Shown here: in pieces, positions 50,875 to 64,000 of the stretch
Numbering within the stretch: the first letter of the stretch is position 1
How the letters are laid out: the number at the start of each line of letters is the position of its first letter
Source of the DNA: Buttiauxella massiliensis
GTDB taxonomy: Bacteria; Pseudomonadota; Gammaproteobacteria; Enterobacterales; Enterobacteriaceae
Assembly (NCBI RefSeq): GCF_902500225.1
Contig: NZ_LR722652.1
Location: 353,322-417,321 of the forward strand
Length of the DNA stretch: 64,000 bases
Direction: 5' to 3'
Translations under genes and position numbers: made by a program
The notes under the pieces: model-generated
The model's input: the letters and a program-made list of their open reading frames with translations, nothing else
Databases searched by the model: none
What the model was told of the DNA's origin: nothing

Positions 50875-52503
50875 TCAGTACTCGTCCCTTTCGTCATCAT
50901 CAGGCTGTTCAAGTACGCTGTATGCGACCGCGCAGAACAGTGAGTTCAGGCGCTTCATATCACCAAGCAAACCGAGGTGTAGTGAGCTGGTTTCAATGCT
51001 CTGCACGTTTTGCTGATGCAGGCGGTCAACGTGCGCGTGTGAGAATCGGCGGTTAAGAATACGGAAGCGATGTTTATTACGGCGCAAACGGCGCGCACTG
51101 TTCACGTCGGCTGAGAAAAATACCGACAGGCTGAGCTTCAGGTTGCTGGTTAACTGTTGGAGCAGAATATCCAGTTCTTTCAGGCCATCTGGCGAGAATG
51201 CCCGACGAGTGGCCAGCGATTTATCCGCGACTTCACTCCCCATACGCTCAAGAATATCTGCCGCCTGTTCCAGATTTAGCGACATTTCAATAATCTCTGC
51301 CCAGCGGCGGGATTCGACTTCGGCCAGTTCCTCTTTTTGCATTTGCGCCATATACAGCTTGATTGCGGTATAGAGCACATCCACATCATCGGCGAGCTTA
51401 CGCAGTTCCTTCTCCTGGCGCGGCTCTCCGTGCATCACTTTGCTCCAGGTTTCCAACATTTGCTCCAGCACATCACCCATACGCAAGGTTTCACGCGCTG
51501 CGTTGGATAGGCCTAGTGCCGGGGTATCCAGAGCCGTTACATCAAGATGTTTCGGCTTCATACGCGCATCAACTTCAGGAGTCTCACTAATCACGTTACG
51601 GCAAAAACGTGCCATTACGCCGGCAAATGGCACCATTGCCAGGCAGCGAATCAGGTTGTAGAACACGTGGAAGTAGATAACCAGTTCAGATTCAGGCTGG
51701 GAGAGTTTTTGCATCGCATCAGCAAGAATATGTACGAATGGCAGCACGATCACGCCGCCCACCAGCTTGAACAACAAACTGCCGAGTGCAACACGGCGGG
51801 CAGCGGCGTTAGCGGTGCTGTTATTGATCATCGCTAACAGGCCAGAGCCGAGGTTGGCACCAATCACCAGACAAAGCGCGACATCAAACGAGATAATTCC
51901 AGCAGAAGTCAGCGTGGCGGTCAGCAAAACTGCAGCAAGGCTTGAATAACTGATGATGGCGAACATTGCGCCAATCAACGCATCGAGCATGATATCGCCG
52001 GTTAACGAGGCGAAAATGACCTGCACGCCGGATGCCTGAGTAATTGGCGTCACCGCAGCAACAATCAACTCCAGCGCCAGCAAAATCAACCCGAGGCCAA
52101 TACCCACGCGGCCAAGTTGTCCGGCGCGCGTTTGTTTGCGGCTGAGGAAGAAAATAACGCCAATGAAGATGAGTAGCGGCGAAAGCCACGAGAGATCAAA
52201 GGTCAGGATTCGCGCCATCAACGCGGTACCAACATCCGCGCCCAGCACAATCACCAACGCAGGGGTAAGCGCTACCAGATCCTGTGCCACAAAAGAGGTG
52301 ACCAACATTGTGGTGGCGTTGCTGCTTTGCACCAGTGCGGTTACGCCAATACCTGCGCAAAAGGCGAACGGTTTTTTTTCAACACTGCGGCTAAGCACAC
52401 TACGGAGATTGGCACCGTAAACGCGCATGATGCCGGTACGCACAATGTGCGTGCCCCATACCAGTAGCGCCACCGCAGAAAGTAGATGCAGTAATGTCAG
52501 CAC
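50875..52503 (-). CDS. yjbB: Na+/Pi-cotransporter family protein YjbB
   Basis: A 542-residue inner-membrane protein (543 in E. coli) with an N-terminal NptA-like domain of two Q-S-S repeats (V-Q-S-S-N-A-T-T and S-Y-S-S-L-A-A-V) and a C-terminal PhoU-like helical domain (from about 340). In E. coli it promotes phosphate export. A GTG start at 52503, with AGGAG five bases away, matches the E. coli N-terminus. Confidence 0.95.
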   Translation of the reverse strand: MLTLLHLLSAVALLVWGTHIVRTGIMRVYGANLRSVLSRSVEKKPFAFCAGIGVTALVQSSNATTMLVTSFVAQDLVALTPALVIVLGADVGTALMARILTFDLSWLSPLLIFIGVIFFLSRKQTRAGQLGRVGIGLGLILLALELIVAAVTPITQASGVQVIFASLTGDIMLDALIGAMFAIISYSSLAAVLLTATLTSAGIISFDVALCLVIGANLGSGLLAMINNSTANAAARRVALGSLLFKLVGGVIVLPFVHILADAMQKLSQPESELVIYFHVFYNLIRCLAMVPFAGVMARFCRNVISETPEVDARMKPKHLDVTALDTPALGLSNAARETLRMGDVLEQMLETWSKVMHGEPRQEKELRKLADDVDVLYTAIKLYMAQMQKEELAEVESRRWAEIIEMSLNLEQAADILERMGSEVADKSLATRRAFSPDGLKELDILLQQLTSNLKLSLSVFFSADVNSARRLRRNKHRFRILNRRFSHAHVDRLHQQNVQSIETSSLHLGLLGDMKRLNSLFCAVAYSVLEQPDDDERDEY

Positions 52504-52660
52504 ACTTTCTCCTGGAAATTATTAGATAAGAAATTCCTTCTCTTTCCAGTATATAACGCCTGGCGAGATTTAAACGTTTCGGGATGTAAGAAGGGGAAAA
52601 GGAAGGAATTCATTGATCAGCCATCGGTGTCGCAGCCAGTTTTAACTCGAACAGCGCACA

Positions 52661-52691
52661 GCCCCTCACGTACACGTAGTACCTGAGGGGC
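52661..52691 (-). terminator. Hairpin after metH
   Basis: GCCCCTCA / TGAGGGGC 8-bp arms enclose a smaller GTAC/GTAC pairing, 48 bases past the metH stop. There is no clear T-run, so it may be a stability element rather than a true terminator. The rest of the 235-bp yjbB-metH gap shows nothing else I can support. Confidence 0.5.
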
Positions 52692-52738
52692 GAGTACTGC
52701 CCAGGTTCAAAATGGCAAGTAAACCAGGCCGAAGCGGA

Positions 52739-56422
<3,684 letters not shown>

Positions 56423-56568
56423 TCTAACTCCCACCTGTTTACCCAAGCCTGTCAGCCCACAAGGCATACTGTCATAACTTGTAATAGTCGCAAAGCAATG
56501 GAACATGAGACATGTTCACCTGACTGATCCGATGAGTCCAATGCTGGTTGCATTATCGCCAAATAAAA

Positions 56569-56583
56569 CGAAAATGATTTCCA
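56569..56583. promoter_or_regulatory. IclR autoregulatory operator
   Basis: CGAAAATGATTTCCA matches the IclR box TGGAAATNATTTCCA at 12 of 14 fixed positions. It lies 24 bases before the iclR ATG, where IclR represses its own promoter in E. coli. Confidence 0.7.
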
Positions 56584-56606
56584 CGATACGAAAACAGGAG
56601 TCAGTT

Positions 56607-57440
56607 ATGGTTGCTGCCGTTCCCGCCAAACGTGGAAAAAAACCGCGCGCTGCCACAGTCGCCGCACCACAACCCACCGGACAGGTTCAGTCGCTCACTC
56701 GCGGCCTGAAATTGCTTGAATGGATTGCTGAATCACACGGTAGTGTTGCCCTTACCGAGCTGGCACAACAGGCTGGTTTACCTAACTCCACGACTCATCG
56801 TCTACTGACCACCATGCAACAACTTGGCTTTGTGCGCCAGATCGGCGATCTCGGACACTGGACGATTGGCGCGCATGCGTTTGTGGTGGGTAGTAGCTTC
56901 CTGCAAAGTCGTAATCTGTTGGCCATTGTTCACCCGATGCTGCGCAAGCTGATGGAAGACTCCGGCGAAACGGTGAATCTTGCGGTGCTCGACCATAGCG
57001 ATCATCAGGCGATTATTATCGACCAGGTGCAATGCGCCCAGCTTATGCGGATGTCAGCCCCAATCGGCGGCAAATTACCCATGCATGCATCGGGTGCAGG
57101 AAAGGTGTTTCTCGCGAATTTGAGTGACGACCAGGTCGCAACTCTGCTGCATCGTAAAGGGTTGCATAGCTATACCCCTGCCACACTGACCTCCCCACTG
57201 CATCTGAAAGAAGATTTGGCGCAAACGCGTAAGCGTGGATATTCATTTGATGATGAAGAACATGCGCTGGGGCTGCGTTGTGTGGCGGCGTGTATCTATG
57301 ACGAACATCATGAAGCCTTTGCGGCGATTTCCATCTCCGGCCCAATATCACGCGTGACAGATGACCGCGTTACCGAGTTGGGCGCGTTAGTAATTAAAGC
57401 GGCGAAAGAGATTACTCAGGCATACGGCGGCGGGCGCTAA
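56607..57440 (+). CDS. iclR: Acetate operon repressor IclR
   Basis: Represses aceBAK during growth on glucose. The ATG at 56607, with AGGAG six bases upstream, gives 277 residues. The N-terminal winged helix (about 30-90, including [12 protein letters not shown]) is followed by the effector-binding domain ([17 protein letters not shown] and [11 protein letters not shown]). It converges on aceK with overlapping stop codons (57437-57440). Confidence 0.97.
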   Translation: MVAAVPAKRGKKPRAATVAAPQPTGQVQSLTRGLKLLEWIAESHGSVALTELAQQAGLPNSTTHRLLTTMQQLGFVRQIGDLGHWTIGAHAFVVGSSFLQSRNLLAIVHPMLRKLMEDSGETVNLAVLDHSDHQAIIIDQVQCAQLMRMSAPIGGKLPMHASGAGKVFLANLSDDQVATLLHRKGLHSYTPATLTSPLHLKEDLAQTRKRGYSFDDEEHALGLRCVAACIYDEHHEAFAAISISGPISRVTDDRVTELGALVIKAAKEITQAYGGGR

Positions 57441-59179
57441 CCCGCCTGCTTTAAATCGCCAAAACGAAGAATAAATCTTTGGCGTTTACGATAAGCAAAG
57501 ACATCTTCTACGTGGCCATTGCGGATACGTTCCTGCAACGCACGCCAATAGTCAGCGCGGAACAAGTCGCTGTGCATCTCATCGAATATCTGGCGAATAC
57601 GCGGGTCAGCGCATAAGTAGTGACGAAACTCTTCCGGGAACACGTCGCCCAGTGCCACGCTGTACCACGGCTCAGCAGAGAGTTCGTCCTCAGGGTAACG
57701 CGGCGGCGGTACGTTGCGAAAATTCACTTCGGTCATATAGCAAATTTCATCGTAATCGTAGAACACCACGCGCCCGTGCCGGGTTACGCCAAAGTTTTTA
57801 AACAGCATGTCGCCTGGGAAGATATTGGCGGCGGCAAGTTGGCGGATGGCGTTACCGTATTCTTCCACTGCGTCGCGTAATTGCTGCCCTTCCACCTGCT
57901 CAAGCCATAAATTTAGCGGCACCATTCGGCGTTCAATATAAAGATGGCTGATGGCGATCCGGTCACCGAGGTCGGTCAGTTTTTCAGGCACTTCCTGCTG
58001 TAATAACGCCATCAATGGCTGGCTAATCTGATGTTTAGACAGCACAAAATTCTCAAACTCCTGGGTATCGGCCATACGCCCAACACGATCGTGCTCTTTG
58101 ACCAGCTGATAGCATTCGCGCACACGTTCAGCAGTGACCTCTTTTTGCGGCGCGAATTTGTCTTTAATCACTTTGAATACCCGGTCAAAGCCAGGCAACG
58201 TAAACACCAGCATCACCATGCCACGAATACCAGGCGCTTCAATAAACTGCTCATCAGTGGCAGAGATATATGTCAGATATTCGCGGTAACTTTCGGTTTT
58301 ACCGTGTTTCTGGCAGCCAATTGCCATATACAGTTCGGCAGTAGTTTTACCTGGCAACAACTCACGCAACCATTCCACCAGAGCCGCAGGTTGTGGCGCA
58401 TAAACCATGAAATAGGAACGGGCGAAACCGAAGACAATGCTCGCTTCTGCGGCACTGGTTAAGCAGGTATCAACGACCAGATAGCCGTCATCAGTGCGAT
58501 GAATTGGCAATAAAAACGGTACCTTACCGTTCGGCAAGACCAACTTACCCACAAGCCAGGCGGCTTTATTGCGATAAAACAACTCATTGGCGACTTCAAG
58601 GGAAGCATGCTGCAAAGCCTCAGAGCCAAAGGTTTCGGTCAGATGCGCGATGATGTAACCCGCATCCCGCGCCAAATCTTGCCATGGCAAACGCAAAGGT
58701 AAATCTCTTAGCAAAGAACGCAAAAGCGGCTGCCAACCTAAAGCTGGAGTAAAGGACTTTGATAGCGGACGAGGGATCTCACGAAAGCGCTTTTCTTCCT
58801 GAGAACTAAAGATAAAAAGCCGCTCGGGAGATAACGAGCGGTGATCGAACAGTCGACAATAAACAGAATTGAAAAAGCTTTCGGCAATTTCAAAACGAGG
58901 GTAATCGGGTAACAATTGTGTGTACTGCGCTTTGACCCGCAGTAAAAACTCGTCGTCAGTATTGTGACTGCCAGTGATGCAACGCAATTGCTCCACCACC
59001 AGGCCAACATGGTGATCGTAGAGATGGATACGGCTTTTCATAGCTTGCTGAACTGCATGCCAGTCTGCTTGCTCAAAACGCTGCTGGGCTCCCGCGGTCA
59101 CTTCAAGAAAGCGGCCATACTGTGCGTCAAAACCTTGCAGGATGGTGTGGGCAATTAACAGTTCCAGCCGTCGCGTCAT
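57437..59179 (-). CDS. aceK: Isocitrate dehydrogenase kinase/phosphatase AceK
   Basis: Bifunctional enzyme switching isocitrate dehydrogenase off and on at the branch to the glyoxylate shunt. It has 580 residues (578 in E. coli). The N-terminal regulatory domain is followed by the kinase-like domain, with [15 protein letters not shown] and the catalytic loop [19 protein letters not shown]. It is the third gene of aceBAK, separated from aceA by a REP unit that may lower its expression. Confidence 0.97.
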   Translation of the reverse strand: MTRRLELLIAHTILQGFDAQYGRFLEVTAGAQQRFEQADWHAVQQAMKSRIHLYDHHVGLVVEQLRCITGSHNTDDEFLLRVKAQYTQLLPDYPRFEIAESFFNSVYCRLFDHRSLSPERLFIFSSQEEKRFREIPRPLSKSFTPALGWQPLLRSLLRDLPLRLPWQDLARDAGYIIAHLTETFGSEALQHASLEVANELFYRNKAAWLVGKLVLPNGKVPFLLPIHRTDDGYLVVDTCLTSAAEASIVFGFARSYFMVYAPQPAALVEWLRELLPGKTTAELYMAIGCQKHGKTESYREYLTYISATDEQFIEAPGIRGMVMLVFTLPGFDRVFKVIKDKFAPQKEVTAERVRECYQLVKEHDRVGRMADTQEFENFVLSKHQISQPLMALLQQEVPEKLTDLGDRIAISHLYIERRMVPLNLWLEQVEGQQLRDAVEEYGNAIRQLAAANIFPGDMLFKNFGVTRHGRVVFYDYDEICYMTEVNFRNVPPPRYPEDELSAEPWYSVALGDVFPEEFRHYLCADPRIRQIFDEMHSDLFRADYWRALQERIRNGHVEDVFAYRKRQRFILRFGDLKQAG

Positions 59180-59201
59180 AGGTTACCTCACAGCATAAAA
59201 A

Positions 59202-59232
59202 CGGCGGATGACGCGCTGCTTATCCGCCCTAC
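59202..59232. repeat. REP unit between aceA and aceK
   Basis: GGCGGAT...ATCCGCC with the REP-type bulged stem and a 'cctacg' edge. E. coli also carries REP sequences in the aceA-aceK gap. It can reduce aceK relative to aceA. Confidence 0.75.
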
Positions 59233-59238
59233 GAAAAC

Positions 59239-60546
59239 TTAGAACTGATCTTCTTCCGTTGAACCGGTTAACGCTGTAACCGAAGAAGCGCCGCCCTGGA
59301 TAATCGTCGTCACGTTGTCGAAATAGCCGGTGCCCACTTCCTGCTGATGGGAAACGAAGGTGTAGCCTTCAGGTGCTGCGGCAAATTCTGGCTGCTGCAC
59401 TTTTTCCACGTAATGGCGCATCCCTTCACCCTGTGCGTAAGCGTGTGCCAGGTCGAACATGTTGAACCACATGCTGTGAATGCCCGCCAGTGTAATAAAT
59501 TGGTATTTGTAGCCCATTGCTGACAGCTCTTCCTGGAACGAAGCGATGGTTTTGTCGTCGAGATTTTTCTTCCAGTTAAACGAAGGCGAGCAGTTGTATG
59601 CCAGCAGTTTGCCTGGGAAACGGGCATGGATGGCATCAGCAAAGCGGCGAGCCTGTTCAAGGTCTGGTTTGGAGGTTTCACACCACACCAGGTCAGCGTA
59701 TGGCGCATAAGCAAGCCCACGACTTATAGCTTGTTCAATACCTGCACGAGTGCGGTAGAACCCTTCTTGTGTGCGCTCGCCAGTCACAAACTCCCGGTCG
59801 TATTCGTCACAATCGGAGGTGATGAGATCCGCCGCATCAGCATCGGTACGCGCAATCACAAGCGTTGGAACGCCCATGACATCTGCCGCCAGACGTGCAG
59901 CGACTAATTTCTGAATCGCTTCTTGAGTAGGGACCAATACCTTGCCGCCCATATGTCCGCATTTCTTCACGGAGGCCAGTTGGTCCTCAAAGTGAACTGC
60001 TGCCGCACCGGCCTGAATCATCGACTTCATCAGCTCGAAGGCATTCAGTACGCCACCAAAACCGGCTTCCGCATCGGCCACGATCGGCAGGTAGTAATCG
60101 ACATAACGCGGATCGCCCTCTTCAATATTTGATGCCCACTGGATCTGATCGGCACGGCGGAAAGTATTGTTGATCCGATCAACCACCGCAGGTACTGAGT
60201 TTGCTGGATACAGCGATTGATCCGGGTACATGCTTGAAGCCAGGTTGGCATCGGCCGCCACCTGCCAGCCAGAAAGATAGATGGCTTCAATACCGGCTTT
60301 CGCCTGTTGCAAAGCCTGCCCACCGGTTAATGCACCGAGGCTATTGATGTAACCCTTTTTCGATTCGCCATGCAGCAGACGCCACATTCTCGCGGCGCCA
60401 TTTTGCGCCAGGGTACATTCCGGGTTTACCGAACCGCGCAGCTTAACGACTTCTTCTGCAGTGTACGGACGTTTGATGCCTTCCCAGCGTGGTTGCGTCC
60501 AATCTTGTTGTAATTGTTGGATTTGTTGGTTGCGTGAGGTTTTCAT
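59239..60546 (-). CDS. aceA: Isocitrate lyase AceA
   Basis: Cleaves isocitrate to glyoxylate and succinate in the glyoxylate shunt. The ATG at 60546, with GGAGC upstream, gives 435 residues (434 in E. coli). The catalytic cysteine is in K-K-C-G-H-M-G-G-K, with metal-binding and substrate blocks W-Q-V-A-A-D-A-N and E-T-S-K-P-D. It follows aceB by 32 bp. Confidence 0.98.
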   Translation of the reverse strand: MKTSRNQQIQQLQQDWTQPRWEGIKRPYTAEEVVKLRGSVNPECTLAQNGAARMWRLLHGESKKGYINSLGALTGGQALQQAKAGIEAIYLSGWQVAADANLASSMYPDQSLYPANSVPAVVDRINNTFRRADQIQWASNIEEGDPRYVDYYLPIVADAEAGFGGVLNAFELMKSMIQAGAAAVHFEDQLASVKKCGHMGGKVLVPTQEAIQKLVAARLAADVMGVPTLVIARTDADAADLITSDCDEYDREFVTGERTQEGFYRTRAGIEQAISRGLAYAPYADLVWCETSKPDLEQARRFADAIHARFPGKLLAYNCSPSFNWKKNLDDKTIASFQEELSAMGYKYQFITLAGIHSMWFNMFDLAHAYAQGEGMRHYVEKVQQPEFAAAPEGYTFVSHQQEVGTGYFDNVTTIIQGGASSVTALTGSTEEDQF

Positions 60547-60578
60547 TGCAGATGCTCCATATTCTATTGGTGTAGGGT

Positions 60579-62177
60579 TCAAGCAAGCAGGCGGTAGCCT
60601 GGCAGCGTCAGGAAGTCGATTAACGTCTCGGAAGTGGTGATTTGCTCCATCAGGCGAGCCGCTTCATCAAAACGCCCCTGGCTGAAACGCTTGTCACCTA
60701 GCTCCTCCTGAATAACGAACATCTCTTCGGCAAGCATTTGGCGGAACAGCTCCTTAGTGACCGTCTCACCGTTACTCAACGTTTTTTGATGGTGAATCCA
60801 CTGCCAGATAGAAGTTCGTGAAATTTCCGCAGTCGCGGCATCTTCCATCAAACCGTAGATCGGCACGCAACCATTGCCTGAGATCCACGCTTCTATGTAC
60901 TGCACAGCAACACGAATGTTGGCACGCATACCCGCTTCGGTGCGCTCACCAGGACATGCTTCCAGCAGTTGTGCCGCAGTAATTGGTGCATCTTCTTCAC
61001 GCAAAACATGCAGCTGATTTTTGTCTTCCCCCAACGCTTTGTTAAAGACCTCCATCACAGCGTCGGCAAGACCCGGATGCGCAATCCATGTGCCGTCATG
61101 GCCGTTGGTCGCTTCCATCTGCTTATCCGCTTTAACTTTGTTGAGTACCCACTCATTGCGTTGGCTGTCTTTACTTGGAATGAATGCCGCCATACCGCCC
61201 ATAGCAAAAGCACCGCGGCGATGACAAGTTTTGATAAGCAGACGGGAGTAAGCGTTCAGGAAAGGCTTATCCATCGTGACGGACTGGCGATCGGGAAGAA
61301 TGCGGTCCGGATGATTTTTCAACGTCTTGATATAACTGAAAATGTAATCCCAGCGGCCACAGTTCAACCCAACGATATGATCGCGCAGTGCATGCAGGAT
61401 CTCATCCATCTGGAATACCGCCGGCAGCGTTTCGATCAGCAATGTTGCTTTGATAGTGCCGCGCGGCAGAGAGAAATGATCCTCAGTAAAGCTGAAGACT
61501 TCGCTCCACCAGGCCGCTTCCTGCCAGGATTGTGTTTTCGGCAGGTAGAAATACGGGCCGCTTCCTTTTGCCAGCAGGGCATCTACGTTGTGGAAGAAGT
61601 AGAGTGCGAAGTCGAACAGGCTACCTGGGATAGGTTCATCGCGCCAGATGACATGTTTTTCCGGTAAGTGCAGGCCACGAACACGGCACACCAGTACCGC
61701 CGGGTCAGGCTTCAACTGGTAAATTTTACCTGCTTCGTTTGTCCAGCTAATGGTGCAGTTTATTGCATCACGCAGGTTGATTTGGCCATCGATAACTTTG
61801 CTCCAGCTCGGTGCCAGGGAGTCTTCAAAGTCGGCCATGAATACTTTGACGTTAGCATTTAAAGCGTTGATCACCATCTTGCGTTCAACCGGACCGGTGA
61901 TCTCAACACGTCTGTCCAGTAAATCGGCTGGGATCCCACGAATAGTCCATTCAGATTCACGAATGGAACTGGTTTCCGAAATAAAATCCGGAAGCTTTCC
62001 AGCATCAATTTCCGCTTGCTGTACGGTGCGTGCCGCCAGCAGCTTATTACGTTGCGGTGTAAAGCGGGTGACGAGCTCACTGAGAAACTCTACTGCATCA
62101 GGCGTCAGTATCTGTCGCTCTGGTTCACCAAACGGTTGGCTAAAGGCCAACTCTGCGCTAACTGTCTGTTGTGTCAT
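60579..62177 (-). CDS. aceB: Malate synthase A
   Basis: Condenses glyoxylate with acetyl-CoA to malate. It has 532 residues (533 in E. coli). Signature and catalytic parts: [19 protein letters not shown] (arginine base), [16 protein letters not shown] (family motif), D-G-T-W-I-A-H-P and the C-terminal [14 protein letters not shown] aspartate. First gene of aceBAK. Confidence 0.98.
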   Translation of the reverse strand: MTQQTVSAELAFSQPFGEPERQILTPDAVEFLSELVTRFTPQRNKLLAARTVQQAEIDAGKLPDFISETSSIRESEWTIRGIPADLLDRRVEITGPVERKMVINALNANVKVFMADFEDSLAPSWSKVIDGQINLRDAINCTISWTNEAGKIYQLKPDPAVLVCRVRGLHLPEKHVIWRDEPIPGSLFDFALYFFHNVDALLAKGSGPYFYLPKTQSWQEAAWWSEVFSFTEDHFSLPRGTIKATLLIETLPAVFQMDEILHALRDHIVGLNCGRWDYIFSYIKTLKNHPDRILPDRQSVTMDKPFLNAYSRLLIKTCHRRGAFAMGGMAAFIPSKDSQRNEWVLNKVKADKQMEATNGHDGTWIAHPGLADAVMEVFNKALGEDKNQLHVLREEDAPITAAQLLEACPGERTEAGMRANIRVAVQYIEAWISGNGCVPIYGLMEDAATAEISRTSIWQWIHHQKTLSNGETVTKELFRQMLAEEMFVIQEELGDKRFSQGRFDEAARLMEQITTSETLIDFLTLPGYRLLA

Positions 62178-62286
62178 TGGATCTCTCCCCTCATATCATC
62201 CCGTCAATAACGCCAATTCTATCTGGTACGTCCAGTGTCTGGTTTTCACTCAACAGAGTTAAGACTACTTCATGATTTTTTAAAAT

Positions 62287-62301
62287 CAAAAACTATTTCC
62301 A
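62287..62301. promoter_or_regulatory. IclR operator of aceBAK
   Basis: On the minus strand TGGAAATAGTTTTTG lies in an AT-rich stretch, 110 bp upstream of aceB. It matches the left half of the IclR box, and the same sequence layout is present in the E. coli aceB operator. Confidence 0.65.
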
Positions 62302-62386
62302 TTTTTGAATTTAAAATCATTTATCACATTGATATTTATGAATTTAAAAATTATTCAGTGAGGGAAGTGGTTTTTAGAAAACAAAA

Positions 62387-62406
62387 AAGGCACCTAAAGG
62401 TGCCTT
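62387..62406 (-). terminator. Terminator of metA
   Basis: A perfect 9-bp stem AAGGCACCT / AGGTGCCTT with a 2-base loop; TTTTTTG follows on the minus strand. Confidence 0.9.
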
Positions 62407-62436
62407 GATCGTAGAGGTGACGGGATGCTGAAACGC

Positions 62437-63366
62437 TTAATCGAGCGTTGGGTTCATATGACGCAGATCGAACGGTGTGATCTGATAAACGTAGTAGTTT
62501 AGCCAGTTTGTGAACAGTAAATTCCCGTGGCTACGCCAGGTTGCATGCGGTTTCTTCTGCGGGTCATTACCCGGGAAATAGTTATAAGGCACTTCTGGAT
62601 TCAGGCCTGCTTCTACGTCGCGGAAATACTCACCAGAAAGCGTGTGCGAATCATATTCCGGGTGGCCAGTCACAAATGCAATGCGCTTGTCTTTACTGCC
62701 AAAAAGATAAGCATCCCCTTCTTCTGACTCGGCCAGAACTTCGAGATCGGTGTAGTCACGAATCAACGATGCAGGGAAATCGGCGTAACGCGAGTGTGGT
62801 GCCAGGAAGGTATCATCAAAGCCGCGAGTTAACAGTGCGTGCGGGTAAGTGAGGTTATGCTCATATACTCCCGACAATTTCTCTTTGCGCGTTTGCTTAG
62901 GAATACCGTAAAGAATATTGAGTGCAGCCTGCACAGCCCAACAGACAAATAGCGTTGAGGTGACGTGATCTTTAGCCCAATGAATCACTTGTTCGATTTG
63001 CGGCCAGTATGCCACATCGTCAAACTCAACCAGGCCCAAGGGTGCACCGGTAACGATAAGCCCATCAAAATTTTCATCCTGAATATCGTCGAAATTACAG
63101 TAGAAATTATTGAGGTGCTCAGTTGGTGTATTACGGGATTCACGCGAATCAATGCGCAACAGCTGAACGTCAACCTGTAGAGGAGAGTTAGAAAGCAGAC
63201 GTAAAAACTGGTTCTCCGTCTCAATCTTTTTCGGCATCAGATTAAGTATGAGTACCTTTAGCGGACGGATTTCCTGATTGCTTGCGCGCGATGTCGTCAT
63301 GACAAAGACATTCTCATCCCGCAGGAAATTGACAGCTGGTAACTCATCCAGTACCCGAATTGGCAT
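62437..63366 (-). CDS. metA: Homoserine O-succinyltransferase MetA
   Basis: Activates homoserine with succinyl-CoA, the first step of methionine synthesis; unstable at high temperature in E. coli. It has 309 residues, equal to E. coli. The catalytic cysteine is in F-V-C-W-A-V-Q-A-A (about 142), and the histidine and glutamate of T-G-H-P-E-Y-D (about 235-237) complete the triad. The conserved C-terminus is R-H-M-N-P-T-L-D. Confidence 0.98.
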   Translation of the reverse strand: MPIRVLDELPAVNFLRDENVFVMTTSRASNQEIRPLKVLILNLMPKKIETENQFLRLLSNSPLQVDVQLLRIDSRESRNTPTEHLNNFYCNFDDIQDENFDGLIVTGAPLGLVEFDDVAYWPQIEQVIHWAKDHVTSTLFVCWAVQAALNILYGIPKQTRKEKLSGVYEHNLTYPHALLTRGFDDTFLAPHSRYADFPASLIRDYTDLEVLAESEEGDAYLFGSKDKRIAFVTGHPEYDSHTLSGEYFRDVEAGLNPEVPYNYFPGNDPQKKPHATWRSHGNLLFTNWLNYYVYQITPFDLRHMNPTLD

Positions 63367-63385
63367 AACCTTTTACCCTCACAGC

Positions 63386-63409
63386 ATACGTTTAAACGTT
63401 TAGACATCC
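63386..63409. promoter_or_regulatory. MetJ operator (three met boxes) of metA
   Basis: On the minus strand GGATGTCT-AAACGTTT-AAACGTAT gives three adjacent 8-bp boxes close to the AGACGTCT consensus, 20 bp upstream of the metA ATG. MetJ with S-adenosylmethionine represses metA. The rest of the gap up to about 63600 shows no gene. Confidence 0.85.
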
Positions 63410-63599
63410 AGATAGCTGAAGATAACTCGCCGACTGTCAAATGTCGAGTATTCATAAGATAGTTGAAAATGTTTCACTTAAGCATAGATTTTATAGGCAG
63501 AGGAATAGACTGGTTAATGGTCGGTGTTGCAGTAGTTTATATGGATGGGGTTGGCTTGATAAGAGGGGAATATGAAGGGTGATTGCATAAATCGCAGAC

Positions 63600-63632
63600 A
63601 GCAAAAAGCCCTGTACATCAGTACAGGGCTTG
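63600..63632 (-). terminator. Distal rrn hairpin/terminator
   Basis: AGCCCTGTAC / GTACAGGGCT 10-bp perfect stem (63607-63630), followed on the minus strand by TTTTTGCTG. It is the last of a row of hairpins after 5S and the best candidate for final rrn termination. Confidence 0.8.
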
Positions 63633-63635
63633 TAT

Positions 63636-63714
63636 TCGTATCATCCTGATACTCACCCCTCCGGGGCCGTCGCAAGCGACGTGCAACATTGCTCCCGACA
63701 ATGTTGTCCACTTA
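63636..63714. other. Row of four perfect hairpins between rrn terminators
   Basis: Four stem-loops lie in tandem: GTATCA/TGATAC, CCCC/GGGG, CGTCGC/GCGACG and CAACATTG/CAATGTTG. All are perfectly paired with 2-7 base loops. They occupy the minus-strand transcript between the first terminator after 5S and the distal one. No tRNA gene is present. Confidence 0.7.
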
Positions 63715-63723
63715 GCAAGCACA

Positions 63724-63750
63724 AAAAAGCCCCATGCTTTCGCATGAGGC
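63724..63750 (-). terminator. First terminator after 5S rRNA
   Basis: GCCCCATGC-TTTC-GCATGAGGC stem; the minus strand continues into TTTTTTGTG. Confidence 0.8.
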
Positions 63751-63765
63751 TTGTTTGTTTGTTTG

Positions 63766-63885
63766 GAGCCTGGCAGTTCCCTACTCTCGCATGGGGAGAC
63801 CCCACACTACCATCGGCGCTACGGCGTTTCACTTCTGAGTTCGGCATGGGGTCAGGTGGGACCACCGCGCTGTTGCCGCCAGGCA
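63766..63885 (-). rRNA. rrf: 5S ribosomal RNA
   Basis: 120 nt on the minus strand, beginning TGCCTGGCGGC and closing with GCCAGGCT. The whole sequence follows E. coli 5S, including CCCACCTGACCCCATGCCGA and GTAGGGAACTGCCAGGC. It is followed by a hairpin terminator and preceded by the 23S-5S spacer. It belongs to an rrn operon transcribed out of the right edge, in the rrnE position relative to metA. Confidence 0.97.
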
Positions 63886-63994
63886 TATTCTGTTTCATCA
63901 ACCGTCATGCTTTCACACAACCATCGACTTAAAATCTCGGTTCAAGCTGAAAATCAATATCTTAGTCTCTCAACCAAAACACCTTCGGTGTTGT

Positions 63995-64000
63995 AAGGTT
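63995..64000 (-). rRNA. rrl: Last bases of 23S rRNA (partial)
   Basis: The minus strand begins AACCTT, the 3' end of enterobacterial 23S rRNA, followed by the usual spacer (ACAACACCGAAGGTGTTTTG). Only about six bases lie in the window. The 63886-63994 stretch is the 23S-5S spacer, including its processing stem. Confidence 0.55.

Noticed and set aside
63600..63760. A tRNA gene after 5S rRNA
   Set aside because: The structures are separate simple hairpins. There is no cloverleaf, T-loop GTTCRA or CCA end.
63653..63901. ORFs over the 5S rRNA and its trailer
   Set aside because: They are products of rRNA and terminator sequence read in arbitrary frames.

Overview
The window is chromosomal DNA of a member of the Enterobacteriaceae. 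Almost every protein is a close relative of its Escherichia coli K-12 namesake, and the gene order is the E. coli yjcE to metA to rrnE segment read in reverse. The genus cannot be fixed from the sequence alone. Several features separate it from Escherichia: many ERIC repeats; a GST gene beside soxR; a PanS-type transporter and an extra NhaP-type antiporter flanking lysC; a TraF-like outer-membrane protein near zur; and no yjcC/pdeC, yjbQ, pspG, xylE, pepE or arpA at the places where E. coli carries them. This fits a Buttiauxella, Kluyvera or Cedecea-like genus, but that is inference.

Layout. 0-8 kb: antiporter yjcE (cut by the window edge), purine permease ghxP with PurR-like boxes, a GST, sRNA sraL, the divergent soxR/soxS pair, yjcB, and an islet holding an orphan amino-acid-binding protein and an M20 amidohydrolase. 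8-13 kb: divergent ssb/uvrA under a LexA box, then yjbR and aphA. 13-20 kb: tyrB, alr, dnaB, qorA and dusA, with a 642-bp mobile-element-like insertion between tyrB and alr. 20-30 kb: TraF-like barrel protein, cupin, zur, yjbJ, lexA-dinF, dgkA, plsB, ubiCA. 30-38 kb: the maltose regulon (malK-lamB-malM divergent from malE-malF-malG). 38-45 kb: psiE, yjbEFGH exopolysaccharide operon, pgi. 45-52 kb: antiporter, lysine riboswitch with lysC, panS, yjbD, rluF, yjbB. 52-64 kb: metH, iclR, glyoxylate-shunt operon aceBAK, metA with MetJ boxes, then the distal end of an rrn operon (5S rRNA and the last bases of 23S) on the minus strand.

How the genes work together. The window groups DNA repair and SOS control (ssb, uvrA, lexA, dinF), redox stress (soxRS, sraL nearby), maltodextrin uptake, aspartate-family amino-acid synthesis (lysC, metA, metH), acetate use (aceBAK with its repressor iclR), phospholipid and ubiquinone synthesis (plsB, dgkA, ubiCA), and cell wall and central metabolism (alr, pgi).

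The most interesting non-coding structure is the insertion at 14524-15165. Its 19-bp ends closely match the Tn5/IS50 mosaic end, it is flanked by a near-perfect 9-bp target duplication, it has no recognisable transposase, and its interior consists of two divergent inverted copies of a hairpin-rich module. Eight ERIC elements or fragments lie in the first 36 kb. One sits inside the malE-malF intergenic region, and another supplies the stop codon of uvrA.
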